Shown one piece after another: positions 8,067 to 17,158 of a stretch of 64,000 bases of DNA. Source of the DNA: Microbacterium sp. MPKO10 (GTDB lineage Bacteria > Actinomycetota > Actinomycetes > Actinomycetales > Microbacteriaceae). Below the pieces are notes generated by a model, which saw only the letters and a program-made list of their open reading frames with translations, did no database searches and had not been told where the DNA came from. The stretch lies in assembly GCF_026107415.2 (NCBI RefSeq), contig NZ_JAPCHX010000001.1, positions 744,001-808,000 of the forward strand. Direction: 5' to 3'. How positions within the stretch are numbered: position 1 is the stretch's first letter; every line of letters begins with the position of its first letter. Made by a program: the position numbers and the translations under genes.

Positions 8067-9917
8067 GTGTCCATGGTTATCGCAGGTTCGGCACCCGGGT
8101 TTGGGTCTTCGGAGGAGCCGGAGAACCGGGCCCGGTGGGCGGCTCCGGGTGTGCCTGAGATATCGGAGAACCAGCACTCCCCGGGGGAGCTCGCACCGCG
8201 GTCGGCGGATCGTGACGCTGCTTCGAGTGGCGCGGTTGCTGCGGTGTCTGCTGTGGAGGCGGCGGAGCGTGCGTTGGGGGCTGTGGCGGGTTTGACTGAT
8301 TTCGCTCCGGAATCGCTCTCCGCAAACGATTTGCTGAGGTTTGTGGGTCTTTTGGCGAATATTTCTCGGGTGGTCGAGGGCCGTCAGGTCAGCAATGTTG
8401 GCGACATTGCCCGACGCTCCGACACGGGCGCGGGGTTTGACGGGTTGGCGGCTCGTCACGGCTCCGCTAGCCCGACGGCACTGTTTGAGAAGGTGACGGG
8501 GGTGAAGAACTCCACGGCGTACCGGTACACGAAGCTCGCTCAGCGCACCACTCCGCGGGTCTCGGACACGGGTCTTCCTCTGGAGCCGGTGTTTGCCCAG
8601 ACGGCGAAAGCTCTCGCTGAGGGCACCATCGGTTTGGATGTGGCCGAGGCAATCACCTCCACGCTTGCTCCGGTTCTGTCGCGGGTGGCGCCGGAGCAGC
8701 TCGATTGGGCTGAAGCCACACTGCTGGGTAACGCGACCGGTGCTGATGGTGAGGTGCCGGTGGCGGCGGATGCGTTGCGGGGTCAGGCGCGCATGTTCTG
8801 TGCTGTGTTGGATCCGGATGGTGTGCAACCGTCGGCGGAGGAACTTCATGAGGCACGGAGTTTGGTGTTTCGTCATCTGGATGATGGGAGTATGCGTCTT
8901 ACCGGGGTGCTCTCTCCGGAACAGGCAGCACACGTCACTCCGGTGTTTGACGCGTTCATGTCCAAACGCACCAGCCCGGCGTTTATGCAGGCGGATGAAC
9001 TCGCCGCTAAGGAACAGGCACCGGAGAATCGGTCGAGGCCGCAGGAACGTGCGGATGTGTTCACCAGCATTGTTGCTGGCACCGGCACACAGGACAGCAC
9101 CCCGAAACTGCACGGTCGTGCTCCGACCGTTTTGGTCACCGTGTCAGAGGATGACCTGGAGAACGGGAATGGTGCGGCGTGGTCGCCGGGGACACCGGCA
9201 GCGTTGCCCATGTCGTTTGTGAAACAAATGCGGTGCAACGGCAACACGAGACGGGTCACGATCGATCAGCACGGGGATGTGTTGAACCTGGGAGACACGG
9301 AACGGTTTTTCACTGCGAAGCAGCGCCTTGCTCTGGTTGCGCGGGATGGGACCACGTGTGCGGCAGTGGACTGCGACATCCCCGCCTGGTTGTGTGAAGC
9401 ACACCACATCCAGGGGTGGGACAACGGCGGCCCCACCAACCTCGACAACGGCGTCCTTTTGTGTTGGTTTCACCACCGGTTAGTCGAACACGGCGAATGG
9501 GCGATCACCCGCAACCACGACGGCCACCCGAAACTCGTGCCACCAGGCTGGTACGTGAACCGGAAGTATCTCGGCAAACGTCGCCGACAAGGTGACAATG
9601 AAGACGGCAATAGTTCCGGCGACAATCCCGACGGCGACGATCCTGGGGAGAGTCCACGCGGCAACGGCCACGGCGGCGACGACGGTCCCAGCGGCGGTGA
9701 CCGACCAAGCGGTAGTGACCGGCCCAGCGATGGTGGCAACTCCGAAGGCGGTGGACATCCAGGCGGTAGTGGCCGGCCGATCGATGGCGACCGGCCAGGC
9801 GGTAGTGGCCGTCCCGGAGGCGGTACCGGTTCCGAACAGAAGGGCAGTCCCAGGGACCGAGGCGGCCCCGAAGGACACCCGCCCGATGATGGTCGAGATA
9901 CCGGGCCGCGCACCTAA
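8067..9917 (+). CDS. DUF222 / 13E12-type protein with C-terminal HNH endonuclease motif
   Basis: The 616-aa product combines an N-terminal DUF222 region (about residues 50-400) with an HNH module at about 430-480, read as CAAVDCDIPAWLCEAHHIQG followed by GGPTNLDNGVLLCWFHH. This architecture defines the multicopy actinobacterial 13E12 group, whose members are probable HNH nucleases of unclear role and are often linked to mobile DNA. The last 100 residues are a low-complexity Gly/Asp/Ser/Pro/Arg tail encoded by short DNA repeats. GTG 8067 is the first start; ATG 8073 is an equally good choice. No partner gene is adjacent. The 650 bp before it and 445 bp after it are non-coding and repetitive, which is suggestive of a past insertion. 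Confidence 0.9.
   Translation: MSMVIAGSAPGFGSSEEPENRARWAAPGVPEISENQHSPGELAPRSADRDAASSGAVAAVSAVEAAERALGAVAGLTDFAPESLSANDLLRFVGLLANISRVVEGRQVSNVGDIARRSDTGAGFDGLAARHGSASPTALFEKVTGVKNSTAYRYTKLAQRTTPRVSDTGLPLEPVFAQTAKALAEGTIGLDVAEAITSTLAPVLSRVAPEQLDWAEATLLGNATGADGEVPVAADALRGQARMFCAVLDPDGVQPSAEELHEARSLVFRHLDDGSMRLTGVLSPEQAAHVTPVFDAFMSKRTSPAFMQADELAAKEQAPENRSRPQERADVFTSIVAGTGTQDSTPKLHGRAPTVLVTVSEDDLENGNGAAWSPGTPAALPMSFVKQMRCNGNTRRVTIDQHGDVLNLGDTERFFTAKQRLALVARDGTTCAAVDCDIPAWLCEAHHIQGWDNGGPTNLDNGVLLCWFHHRLVEHGEWAITRNHDGHPKLVPPGWYVNRKYLGKRRRQGDNEDGNSSGDNPDGDDPGESPRGNGHGGDDGPSGGDRPSGSDRPSDGGNSEGGGHPGGSGRPIDGDRPGGSGRPGGGTGSEQKGSPRDRGGPEGHPPDDGRDTGPRT
9690..9840 (+). repeat. In-gene low-complexity repeats encoding the Gly-rich tail
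   Basis: Irregular copies of a GGCGGTAGTGGCCG-like unit encode GGSGRP/GGDRP-type repeats at the end of the HNH protein. Such tracts vary in length between strains by slippage. Confidence 0.65.
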
Positions 9918-9922
9918 CGTAC

Positions 9923-10013
9923 GCGGCGGCCCCGACACCTGAGACGCACAAGCAGAACAGCTTGAAGCGTTACTCGGAGTACGCCGACACCGCGAGAGTC
10001 ATTCCCGGGCAAC
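9923..10013. repeat. 91-bp direct repeat, copy A
   Basis: Aligns without gaps to 10225-10315, with about 80% identity. The central block ACGCACAAGCAGAACAGCTT is identical in both copies. The offset is 302 bp. Confidence 0.85.
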
Positions 10014-10224
10014 TGCAGCGAAGGTATCCGAGCGCCAGACCGCCTGCCTCGGCTGGGGCAGCCGGTGAGAAGGGAGCCATCCGCTACGACGCGTAGATCG
10101 CACCAGTGCTGACCGATGACGATCACTGCGGCTGACGAGATGACGAGCGTCGAATGCGTCGGTATACCGCCAGAATCGACGCCCTGCGGGCATGTGAGCG
10201 ACGGCGGCTGGACCTGCGATCCCG

Positions 10225-10315
10225 GCGGCGGCCCCAACACACATAACGCACAAGCAGAACAGCTTGAAGCGCTACTCAGGCTGTGCTGCTGCCGCGAGAG
10301 TCATCCGCGGGCAAC
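10225..10315. repeat. 91-bp direct repeat, copy B
   Basis: Second copy of the repeat at 9923-10013. It ends about 50 bp before the 3' end of the phosphodiesterase gene. Confidence 0.85.
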
Positions 10316-10363
10316 AATGGTGGTGGCGTCCGAACTACAGACCGCCAGCTTCGGCCAAGAAAC

Positions 10364-11305
10364 TCAGGACACCGACGCTGGCACCCGCGAACGTGATGCT
10401 TCCGCAGCTTCAGCCGCTTGCGTACGCGACAGAGGTATCTCAATGCCATCAGCTTCGAGACGACGCGCAGACTCCTCAGCATCCACATAGTCCAGAACAC
10501 GATATTGCCCCAACGGAACAACCGAATGCAGCACCGTGCTCTCATAGACATGCACGAGATTGTAGGCACGCGCCCCATCGCGTCCCCGCGTCCCCCCGAC
10601 CGGCACCGTGAGATCTTGCGTATAGCAACTCGCCGAAGCGACAGAAACGGGGATGCCCGCAAATGACGCCATGGACGAGTAGTGCAAGTGCCCGGCAATG
10701 ATGCTGCGCACATCTGTTCCACGCAACACATCAGCCAGTCGCTGCTGATCGCGCAATTCCACACTCACCGCAAGATCAAGCACACTCGGGATCGGCGGAT
10801 GATGCATCGCAAGGATCGTGCCATGGGGTGCCGGAACGGCAAGCTGCTCACGCAACCAGTCAAGCTGTTCCGCCGTGAGATCGCCATAATGCTCACCGGG
10901 GACACTCGTGTCGATTGTCACAACACGCAGCCCATCGAGGTCATACACGTGATTGATGGGTCGCATACTCGGTGGCTCACCCAAGAGTTCCGAACGCATC
11001 GCAGCACGGTTGTCATGATTGCCCATCGCCCAGATCACCCGGGAGCCGAGTCGCTCAGCAGCAGGCTCAACGATGCGCCTCAGCAGATCATAAGCCTCGG
11101 GCTCACCCTTGTCGGCGAGGTCTCCCGTGAACACAATCGCATCCGGGTGGCGCTGCGACTCATCCAGCTCGGCGAACAACTCGCGCAACTGAGCTGTCGG
11201 GTCGACAGATCCGTAAAGGCGACGACCCCCACCCAACAGGTGTGTGTCGCTGATGTGCAGAAGAAAGTGGTCCGGCCTCGGGTATTCGGCCGTTCGTGGA
11301 GTCAC
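10364..11305 (-). CDS. cpdA: Calcineurin-like metallophosphoesterase, CpdA/Rv0805-type cyclic nucleotide phosphodiesterase
   Basis: The 313-aa product shows every metal-binding motif of the class III phosphodiesterase fold in order: ISDTHL (about residue 19), [22 protein letters not shown] and GHLHYSS. The family hydrolyses 3',5'-cyclic nucleotides, and many members also attack other phosphodiesters, so cAMP as substrate is inferred rather than shown. ATG 11305 is the first start consistent with the conserved core. The last 25 residues are an Ala/Glu/Ser-rich tail. The LuxR-family gene lies upstream on the same strand across an 84-bp gap, so co-transcription is possible. Confidence 0.9.
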   Translation of the reverse strand: MTPRTAEYPRPDHFLLHISDTHLLGGGRRLYGSVDPTAQLRELFAELDESQRHPDAIVFTGDLADKGEPEAYDLLRRIVEPAAERLGSRVIWAMGNHDNRAAMRSELLGEPPSMRPINHVYDLDGLRVVTIDTSVPGEHYGDLTAEQLDWLREQLAVPAPHGTILAMHHPPIPSVLDLAVSVELRDQQRLADVLRGTDVRSIIAGHLHYSSMASFAGIPVSVASASCYTQDLTVPVGGTRGRDGARAYNLVHVYESTVLHSVVPLGQYRVLDYVDAEESARRLEADGIEIPLSRTQAAEAAEASRSRVPASVS

Positions 11306-11389
11306 GACTCATCCATTCGCTGGCTTCTTCGGATACACACATCTCAGCACAACTCTCCGAACGGACGGTGAATGGCTGACGGCGAGCCG

Positions 11390-14359
11390 CTAACGCGCCG
11401 TACGGCGCGCGACGACTGCGGCCTCGGTACGCGTCGAAACACCCAGCTTCCGCAAAATCGATGACACATGAACACTCGCCGTCTTCGTGCTGATAAATAG
11501 CCGTTCGCCGATCTGCCGGTTGCTAAGTCCCTCGGCAACAAGTTCAAGCACCTGAAGCTCGCGTGCCGTGAGGACGTCATCAGTGACGGATGCTGTCGAG
11601 CCACGCAGACCTGCAGCATCCGCGTACGCCATCACCTGGTCGCGAACTCCCACGTGAGCGAGCTCTCGGGCACGGCCGATCACGTCATCCATCACCGCAG
11701 ACGCACGCACGCGGTCGCCCGCAGCGACATGAGCACGCGCGAGCTGGAGACGAACCACGGGACGCACAAGCGCAGGCACGATCGGGTCATCTGACGCCTC
11801 GACCGCCGCAACATGCAGCTCGACAGAGACCGCTGCCGGAGGAGCCAGAAGCCCTTCGACAACGGCAGTGAGTGGTTTCGTCGCAACTGATTCCGGCAGG
11901 GCATGCCATGCCGTGCGCACCTCTTCTGCGGCAGCATCCGGATCAACACCCGTGTTCGCATCGCGCAAACGCGTCACCACCTCCGCCGACTTCAGCAAGA
12001 AGTTGCGCCTGTGCAGCTGCGTCGTCACCCCGGGCTCATCGAGAACACCGCGAACAGCACGCCACGCGTCATCCCATCTCTCTTCGGCACTCGCCAGATC
12101 GACACGCATTTCACTTGCTGCCCACCAGACCTGCTGTTCGACGCGGGCAATCGCGTCGAAACCGGGCAACCACTGCTCGGCGAGACGGCGAGCCGTCGCG
12201 ACATCACCACGCCAGAGCAACGCCTGCACACGGGTTCTCTGTGAATAGCTCTGCGGCACAGTGAGGCTGCCGAGCTCAAGGGTTCTCGTGATGATGTTCT
12301 CAGCCTCATCGATGTCACCGAGTGCAAAGAGGGGGTCGACCATGTTGTGCAAAAGCATCGATCCCGAGCTGCGTTCCACTCCCAGCTCAATGGCACGCAC
12401 GTGCCCGGCACGGGCAACTTCGATTGCCTCTTCATAGCGGCCGAGCAGATAAAGAAGGTCTGAATAGTTCACGCTGAAGCGCAGTCGCGACTTCGGGTCG
12501 ATGGCGTCTTCACGCGCACGTTCGATGTCGGCGAGAGCCTCGGTGACATCACCCAATTGGGCTCGTGACATACCGCGCAGGTTCGCCGCGATCGACCGCT
12601 CGGCACGTTCGCCTGCGGCCGATGCGACCTCATACGCCGTCGATGAGGTGACGATCGACTCGTGCGCCTTACCTACGAGCATGTACCGGGCCGCCAGCAT
12701 ATTCAGAAGCATCGCGTGGAGGCGCTCATCGTGCACATGACCCGGATTCTCGTCAGATTCGTCGCCAAGTAGTGCGAGCGCATCGATGAGAAGCTCGACG
12801 GCACCCGGGCGGCCGATATTCGCGAGGTACTGAGCCTTATCTCGCAGCAAGCGCACGAAGAGCTCGGGTGTGACGGGGGAGTGGTCTGCCTCCTCCAGCG
12901 CCGCGTTGATCAACGAGAGTGCACGCTCACCCGCACCAGCGTTTCGATGCAGTGAGGCGACAGTCGATATGAGCTTCACCCGCGACACCTCGGCCAACCG
13001 CTCAGGCTCGTCGACGCGTTCCCAGAGTTCAAGCGCGAGTTCACCCAGCTGAGACGCGGTTGCGTACGCGTACGCCTTCTTAGCGCTCCACATGGCCGAA
13101 ACCGCTGCTGACAATGCACGTGGTGCATCACCGGCGGCGTTCCAGTTGTATGCGATCTCGAATTCGGCGTCGATTTCAGGATGCTGCTCGAAAGCGCGGG
13201 CATACGCGAGGTGCACCCGCCCGCGCTCACCGGGAAGCAGTTCGCCCTGAGCCGCCTCCCGCAGCAGCGAATGGCGGAAGCAATAGGCGTTGTCATCGAC
13301 CTCGAGGATGTTCGCATACACCCCGGCGCGAATCGCCTCGTCGAGATCTTCGTCGCTCAGATCGACAACCTCTCGCAGAATGACGTGCGGCAGCCAGCCT
13401 GTTGAAGCCGAGAGCACTCGAATGACCCGTTGAGCCGTGGCATCGACTGAGTCGTAGCGCGCCAGAAGGAGGTCTCGAAGAGTGTCGGGCATCGCCCCGG
13501 TTGCACAGCATGCGAGCTCTTCGACAAAGAACGGCACGCCATCGGTGCGATCAACGATGCGGTCGAGAACGTCGTCGCTGAGATTGTCGCCGCGCATCGA
13601 CTCGGCGAGCTGGCGAACCTGGGTGCGGTCGAGCCGTGACAGACCGACGCGCTCGAGCAGGCGAGCGCGCTCTCCTTCAGCGAGGAACGTGTGCACAGCT
13701 GACCCTCTGCCGACGTCCTCGCTGCGCACGCTGAGCACGATGAGCACGCGGGCGTGCGAGATCACACGCATCAAAAAGCGAAGCATTGTCAAGGTCGATT
13801 CATCGGCCCAGTGCAGGTCTTCGATCATCACCACGAGCGGCGCCCGCTGTGCATACGCCTCGAGCAGCACAGCGATTGCATCGTGGAGCCTGCTGGCGCT
13901 CACCTCACTCCAGTCGAGAGGCCCCTCACCGAGCTCGGGCAACAGCAGCAGCAGAGCATCGCGCCCTGGACCGACCACGGCTCGTGCGGCTTCTGCCCCC
14001 ATATCGGCGACGATGTCGCGCAGCACGCCGATGATCGGAGCGTACGGGACCGGCGTCGCCCCGTAATCAATGCACTGACCGACTGCCACATTCGCTTGCG
14101 CACTCGCCTGTTCGCGGAATTCGCGCAGCAGTCGCGTCTTGCCGATCCCGGCTTCACCCGCCACAAGCACGACGTGGGGGCGCCCCTCCATGCTGCGCTC
14201 GAAGGCAGAGGTCAGGGCGCTCAGCTCGTGTGCGCGTCCCACCATCGTCGCGCGCACAGGGGTTTCGACCATGTTCCCATCGTCACACGGCGCACCGACA
14301 TCAGCCGCGCCATCTGCCGCGTTCTTAGCCAAGACGCGGTCGAGCAACAGCATCCTCAC
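11390..14359 (-). CDS. Large ATP-binding LuxR-family (LAL) transcriptional regulator
   Basis: The 989-aa protein has the LAL/MalT-like layout. A P-loop NTPase comes first, with Walker A GEAGIGKT at residues 68-75 and Walker B region LVVMIEDLHWADES at about 165-180. A long helical, TPR-like sensor region follows. The C-terminal LuxR helix-turn-helix occupies about residues 925-985 (LTARELQVLELVAEGLSNRQ, then IGERLFISTKTASVHVSSIL). Such proteins are ATP- and ligand-gated activators of metabolic or antibiotic genes. The start is uncertain: 14359 (GTG), 14353 (ATG) and 14272 (ATG) all keep the P-loop. With the first, the gene overlaps the preceding 117-aa gene by 35 bp, suggesting translational coupling. 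Confidence 0.93.
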   Translation of the reverse strand: MRMLLLDRVLAKNAADGAADVGAPCDDGNMVETPVRATMVGRAHELSALTSAFERSMEGRPHVVLVAGEAGIGKTRLLREFREQASAQANVAVGQCIDYGATPVPYAPIIGVLRDIVADMGAEAARAVVGPGRDALLLLLPELGEGPLDWSEVSASRLHDAIAVLLEAYAQRAPLVVMIEDLHWADESTLTMLRFLMRVISHARVLIVLSVRSEDVGRGSAVHTFLAEGERARLLERVGLSRLDRTQVRQLAESMRGDNLSDDVLDRIVDRTDGVPFFVEELACCATGAMPDTLRDLLLARYDSVDATAQRVIRVLSASTGWLPHVILREVVDLSDEDLDEAIRAGVYANILEVDDNAYCFRHSLLREAAQGELLPGERGRVHLAYARAFEQHPEIDAEFEIAYNWNAAGDAPRALSAAVSAMWSAKKAYAYATASQLGELALELWERVDEPERLAEVSRVKLISTVASLHRNAGAGERALSLINAALEEADHSPVTPELFVRLLRDKAQYLANIGRPGAVELLIDALALLGDESDENPGHVHDERLHAMLLNMLAARYMLVGKAHESIVTSSTAYEVASAAGERAERSIAANLRGMSRAQLGDVTEALADIERAREDAIDPKSRLRFSVNYSDLLYLLGRYEEAIEVARAGHVRAIELGVERSSGSMLLHNMVDPLFALGDIDEAENIITRTLELGSLTVPQSYSQRTRVQALLWRGDVATARRLAEQWLPGFDAIARVEQQVWWAASEMRVDLASAEERWDDAWRAVRGVLDEPGVTTQLHRRNFLLKSAEVVTRLRDANTGVDPDAAAEEVRTAWHALPESVATKPLTAVVEGLLAPPAAVSVELHVAAVEASDDPIVPALVRPVVRLQLARAHVAAGDRVRASAVMDDVIGRARELAHVGVRDQVMAYADAAGLRGSTASVTDDVLTARELQVLELVAEGLSNRQIGERLFISTKTASVHVSSILRKLGVSTRTEAAVVARRTAR

Positions 14360-14678
14360 TTTTCACTCTGCGCGCACGCACCGTCGACACCGGTGACGCG
14401 CTTATCGATGGGGCGGGTACCCGCTCCGCTGTCACCGGAGCTGAGTGCGAACTCGCCGTCGAGGGAGTTGAGGCCGCGTCCGCACGCGCCCGGCGGGACT
14501 TACGCCGCCGATTGATGTAACCCTTCAGCTTGGTTAGTGCCCGCGAGAACACGGAGACGTACGGCACAACCTGCGCGGGGCTGAGTTCAGCCGCTCGCCG
14601 ATACGCGGCGGCATTCTCCAATGCTCGCTCGTGCTGACGGTATTCGATTTCGTAGTACATTTCGGGCCATGCGTTCAT
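14325..14678 (-). CDS. 117-aa conserved-looking hypothetical protein overlapping the LuxR-family gene
   Basis: I do not recognise a family. The gene is hidden inside a longer open frame. Its real start is the ATG at 14678, with AGGAG 8 nt upstream (minus strand), giving 117 residues. The N-terminal 55 residues (MNAWPEMYYEIEYRQHERAL onward) look like two or three amphipathic helices, followed by a very basic segment NRRRKSRRARA and a disordered Ser/Pro/Ala tail. The tail overlaps the start of the LuxR-family gene by 35 bp. The basic stretch suggests nucleic-acid or membrane contact, but no function can be assigned. Good Shine-Dalgarno spacing and coupling to the next gene support it being translated. 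Confidence 0.7.
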   Translation of the reverse strand: MNAWPEMYYEIEYRQHERALENAAAYRRAAELSPAQVVPYVSVFSRALTKLKGYINRRRKSRRARADAASTPSTASSHSAPVTAERVPAPSISASPVSTVRARRVKSEDAVARPRLG

Positions 14679-14754
14679 CGTGCTCACTCCTGGTATCTCG
14701 TTCGATACCTCCAGAGTGGAAGCTAAGGTAGCGGTGCCCCATCGGGCAGATGCC

Positions 14755-16329
14755 TTATCTTTGCGACCTTTGCGACGCAGGCCCGTCTGAGGGGTACACC
14801 AGGATGCCGTCATCGATGAGGTCCCGCACGCGGGGGAGCAGCTGCGCAGCCAGCTCGTCTTCGCCGACGTCAAGCAGCTGTGCGAGTGCCCCCGCAATCG
14901 CGCCGACGGTGAGCTCTCCATCGCAGGCTCCCACGAGCGCCGCCAGAGCCGTATCGACGGGGATGCTGCGGCCGAAGCCGCCGCCCTGGCGCAGAATGAT
15001 CGCCGTGGGGTCTTCACTGCCCGGCCAGTGGTGCTGCTCTTGAGTGACGTCACCGGCGACGAGGAGCGCCGTCGCGGCGAGCTCGGCATTCGTCGCCCCC
15101 GCTTGGCGGTCGTGCGCCGCGACGCACGCGGCCATATGTGCACCAAGACCTGTGTCGTTGTGCCCTGGCGGGGAGAGTAACCGTTCTGACCGGTTCCATA
15201 GGGGCGTGTCGAGGTTCGTGCGACGGCGCAGCCACACGTAGCCAAAGCCCACCTGCAGCACACCACGCTCGGCGAAGTCGTCGCACCACGCGTCGTACAG
15301 CTCGTCGAATCTCTCGGTGCCCTCGCGCGTTCCGCCGTCGCGGATCCACGTCTCGGCGTATTCCTCCGGTGACTGCACTTCGCGCTCGATGACCCACGCG
15401 TCGAGAGCCTCACCAGCATCCTCGGTCAGCCATGACGCGACACGGTCAAGCCCCGCTTCGCCCGAGCGGTACTCCCAGTTCGCCAGCATCTGCACGGTTC
15501 CGCCCGGTGTGAGGTGCTCGGCACTGCCGACCAGAACTCGCCGCACGATCTCGTCACCGACGAGCCCGCCGTCCCGGTACTCGTACGCGGGAACGCCGGG
15601 GCGCCGCGGCGTGATCACAAAGGGCGGGTTACTGACGATCTGATCGAATCGCTCACCCGCGACCGGCTCATACAGGCTGCCGTGGCGGAATTCGATGGTG
15701 GTTACGCCGTTGAGCGCGGCATTCAGCCGCGCGAGGTCGAGTGCTCGCGCCGAGATGTCTGTCGCGACGACCCGCTTCGCGTGCCGCGACGCGTGCAGCG
15801 CTTGGATCCCGCATCCGGTTCCGAGATCGAGGACACTCTCGACGGGACCAGGCCCCATCAGCCCCGCGAGCGACAGTGACGCACCGCCGACGCCGAGCAC
15901 ATGGTCTTCGTCAAGCGCACCAGGTCGAGTGAGCTCGCCCAGATCAGAGACGATCCACCAGCTGCCCGCCCCCGTCGCGTCAATGAAGCTGTATGGTCGC
16001 AGGTCTTTCAGCGGCCGGATGCTGTCACCAGCGGCCGCGATGAGTTCGAGTTGTTGCGCGCCGGCAACCCCGAGAGACGGAAGCGCCGCATTCAGGGCTT
16101 CTCGCGTGACGTTGCAGCCGAGCACGAAAAGGCGAGCGAGTGTCACGGCGGCGCTGGCCGGCTGGCGGGAGAGCTGACGGAGAGCAGGCACGCGCTGGTT
16201 GCGATGCAGGGCGCGCTCTGCCTCATCGCCCCAGAGTGCGGTGAGCGTCGGGACGGAGTAGGCGGCTGCCTCAAGATCGGATCTCAGCCGCTCTGCAAGG
16301 TCGGCGCTCTCGAAAAAGGTGTCGGTCAC
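14755..16329 (-). CDS. Class I SAM-dependent methyltransferase (HemK/RsmC-like NPPF type)
   Basis: The 524-aa protein has a helical N-terminal domain (about residues 1-140), then a Rossmann methyltransferase with motif I VLDLGTGCGIQALHASRH, motif II VVATDISARAL, and the catalytic NPPF tetrapeptide in QIVSNPPFVITPRRPG. NPPY/NPPF enzymes methylate planar nitrogens such as glutamine amides in release factors or exocyclic amines in rRNA; the substrate here is unknown. The last 120 residues form a small helical domain resembling a winged helix. GTG 16329 fits the start of the conserved protein (VTDTFFESADLAERLRSDLE); a start at 16422 would add 31 residues that look non-coding. Confidence 0.87.
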   Translation of the reverse strand: MTDTFFESADLAERLRSDLEAAAYSVPTLTALWGDEAERALHRNQRVPALRQLSRQPASAAVTLARLFVLGCNVTREALNAALPSLGVAGAQQLELIAAAGDSIRPLKDLRPYSFIDATGAGSWWIVSDLGELTRPGALDEDHVLGVGGASLSLAGLMGPGPVESVLDLGTGCGIQALHASRHAKRVVATDISARALDLARLNAALNGVTTIEFRHGSLYEPVAGERFDQIVSNPPFVITPRRPGVPAYEYRDGGLVGDEIVRRVLVGSAEHLTPGGTVQMLANWEYRSGEAGLDRVASWLTEDAGEALDAWVIEREVQSPEEYAETWIRDGGTREGTERFDELYDAWCDDFAERGVLQVGFGYVWLRRRTNLDTPLWNRSERLLSPPGHNDTGLGAHMAACVAAHDRQAGATNAELAATALLVAGDVTQEQHHWPGSEDPTAIILRQGGGFGRSIPVDTALAALVGACDGELTVGAIAGALAQLLDVGEDELAAQLLPRVRDLIDDGILVYPSDGPASQRSQR

Positions 16330-16464
16330 CGGTCTATTCTGCCAGCGGATGCCGAGAAGGGAGCGGGGAACGGGGAGCGGGTGACCCGGGAACCGATAGA
16401 CGGCCGAAGCCGGCAACGGCAACGGTAACCCGGGATCGTCCGAGGGAACGGCGGACTTCTGAGG

Positions 16465-16483
16465 TAACCAGTGGGACTGGTTA
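16465..16483. promoter_or_regulatory. Perfect inverted repeat between the methyltransferase gene and its upstream neighbour
   Basis: TAACCAGT-ggg-ACTGGTTA is a perfect 8-bp inverted repeat 136-154 bp upstream of the methyltransferase start. It could be an operator or a weak hairpin; no T tract follows. Confidence 0.35.
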
Positions 16484-16526
16484 GTGCTGCGAAGAATTCG
16501 GATATGTCCCTAACCCCTCAGCCAGG

Positions 16527-16961
16527 TTACGACGCGGCCAACTGCTCAAGGTAGTCGTCGGGTGCGAGCCAGCGCACTCCGTCGCGATGGCTGATCAGCT
16601 GCGCGCGCACGCAGATCCCGCGCACTCGCGCCGCCTCACCCAATGAGCGCGCCCACGCTCGATCGGGCATCGTCACCGTCGCACCGGTCGGGCGTTCCCA
16701 CACGAGGATCACTTGCGCGGCACCGATTTCCTCCATAATCGCCGCCATTCCCTCGGCGCTATGCTCCGCCGCGGCCTCGTCGGGCACAAGGGGCGCACCC
16801 TCGACAGGCACCACGACGGGGAGCTGGACGTCGTTCTCGTCGAGAAAGAACATCCACCACTGACGTCTGAGGGCGCGGCCCACGAGATCGGCCATTCTGG
16901 CCTCAATCTGTTCATCGCTCACGAGCGGAGTGCTCGCTGCCTCTTCTGCACTGATCGTCAT
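16527..16961 (-). CDS. Hypothetical protein, about 144 aa
   Basis: I do not recognise a named family. The product is soluble and mixed alpha/beta, with no signal peptide or membrane segment. It begins MTISAEEAASTPLVSDEQIE and contains RRQWWMFFLDENDVQLPVVV and VILVWERPTGATVTMPDRAW. The pattern suggests a small cytoplasmic domain protein restricted to this lineage. ATG 16961 is chosen; a GTG at 16985 would add eight residues. Neither has a clear Shine-Dalgarno. It is divergent from the RecQ helicase gene, which starts about 200 bp away. Codon third-position GC bias supports that it is real. Confidence 0.7.
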   Translation of the reverse strand: MTISAEEAASTPLVSDEQIEARMADLVGRALRRQWWMFFLDENDVQLPVVVPVEGAPLVPDEAAAEHSAEGMAAIMEEIGAAQVILVWERPTGATVTMPDRAWARSLGEAARVRGICVRAQLISHRDGVRWLAPDDYLEQLAAS

Positions 16962-17158
16962 ACGCCGATCGTGCCCGGATGCCACGGCACACCGCTGTGC
17001 CGATCAGCAATCTGTGGACGGTTCACGGTTCTCCACAGCCACCATCGCCACGGGCCCCCACCTCAGTTCCTCGTCCACAGCCCGGCGCGACCGCCCATTT
17101 CTGCACATAGAACCCAGACGGATGCTGTGATGTCACCCACGTCTGATTGGGTGGGGGA

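Larger units (their letters stand above)
9918..10363. other. 446-bp non-coding region containing a duplicated 91-bp segment
   Basis: I find no gene here. The main structure is the direct repeat pair 9923-10013 and 10225-10315. Confidence 0.5.

Noticed and set aside
8001-9113. 370-codon minus-strand frame
   Set aside because: Antisense to the DUF222-HNH gene, and its residue composition (Arg/His/Pro-rich) is typical of shadows.
9690-9840. CRISPR-like array
   Set aside because: The repeats are irregular, in frame and encode a Gly-rich protein tail; there are no unique spacers.
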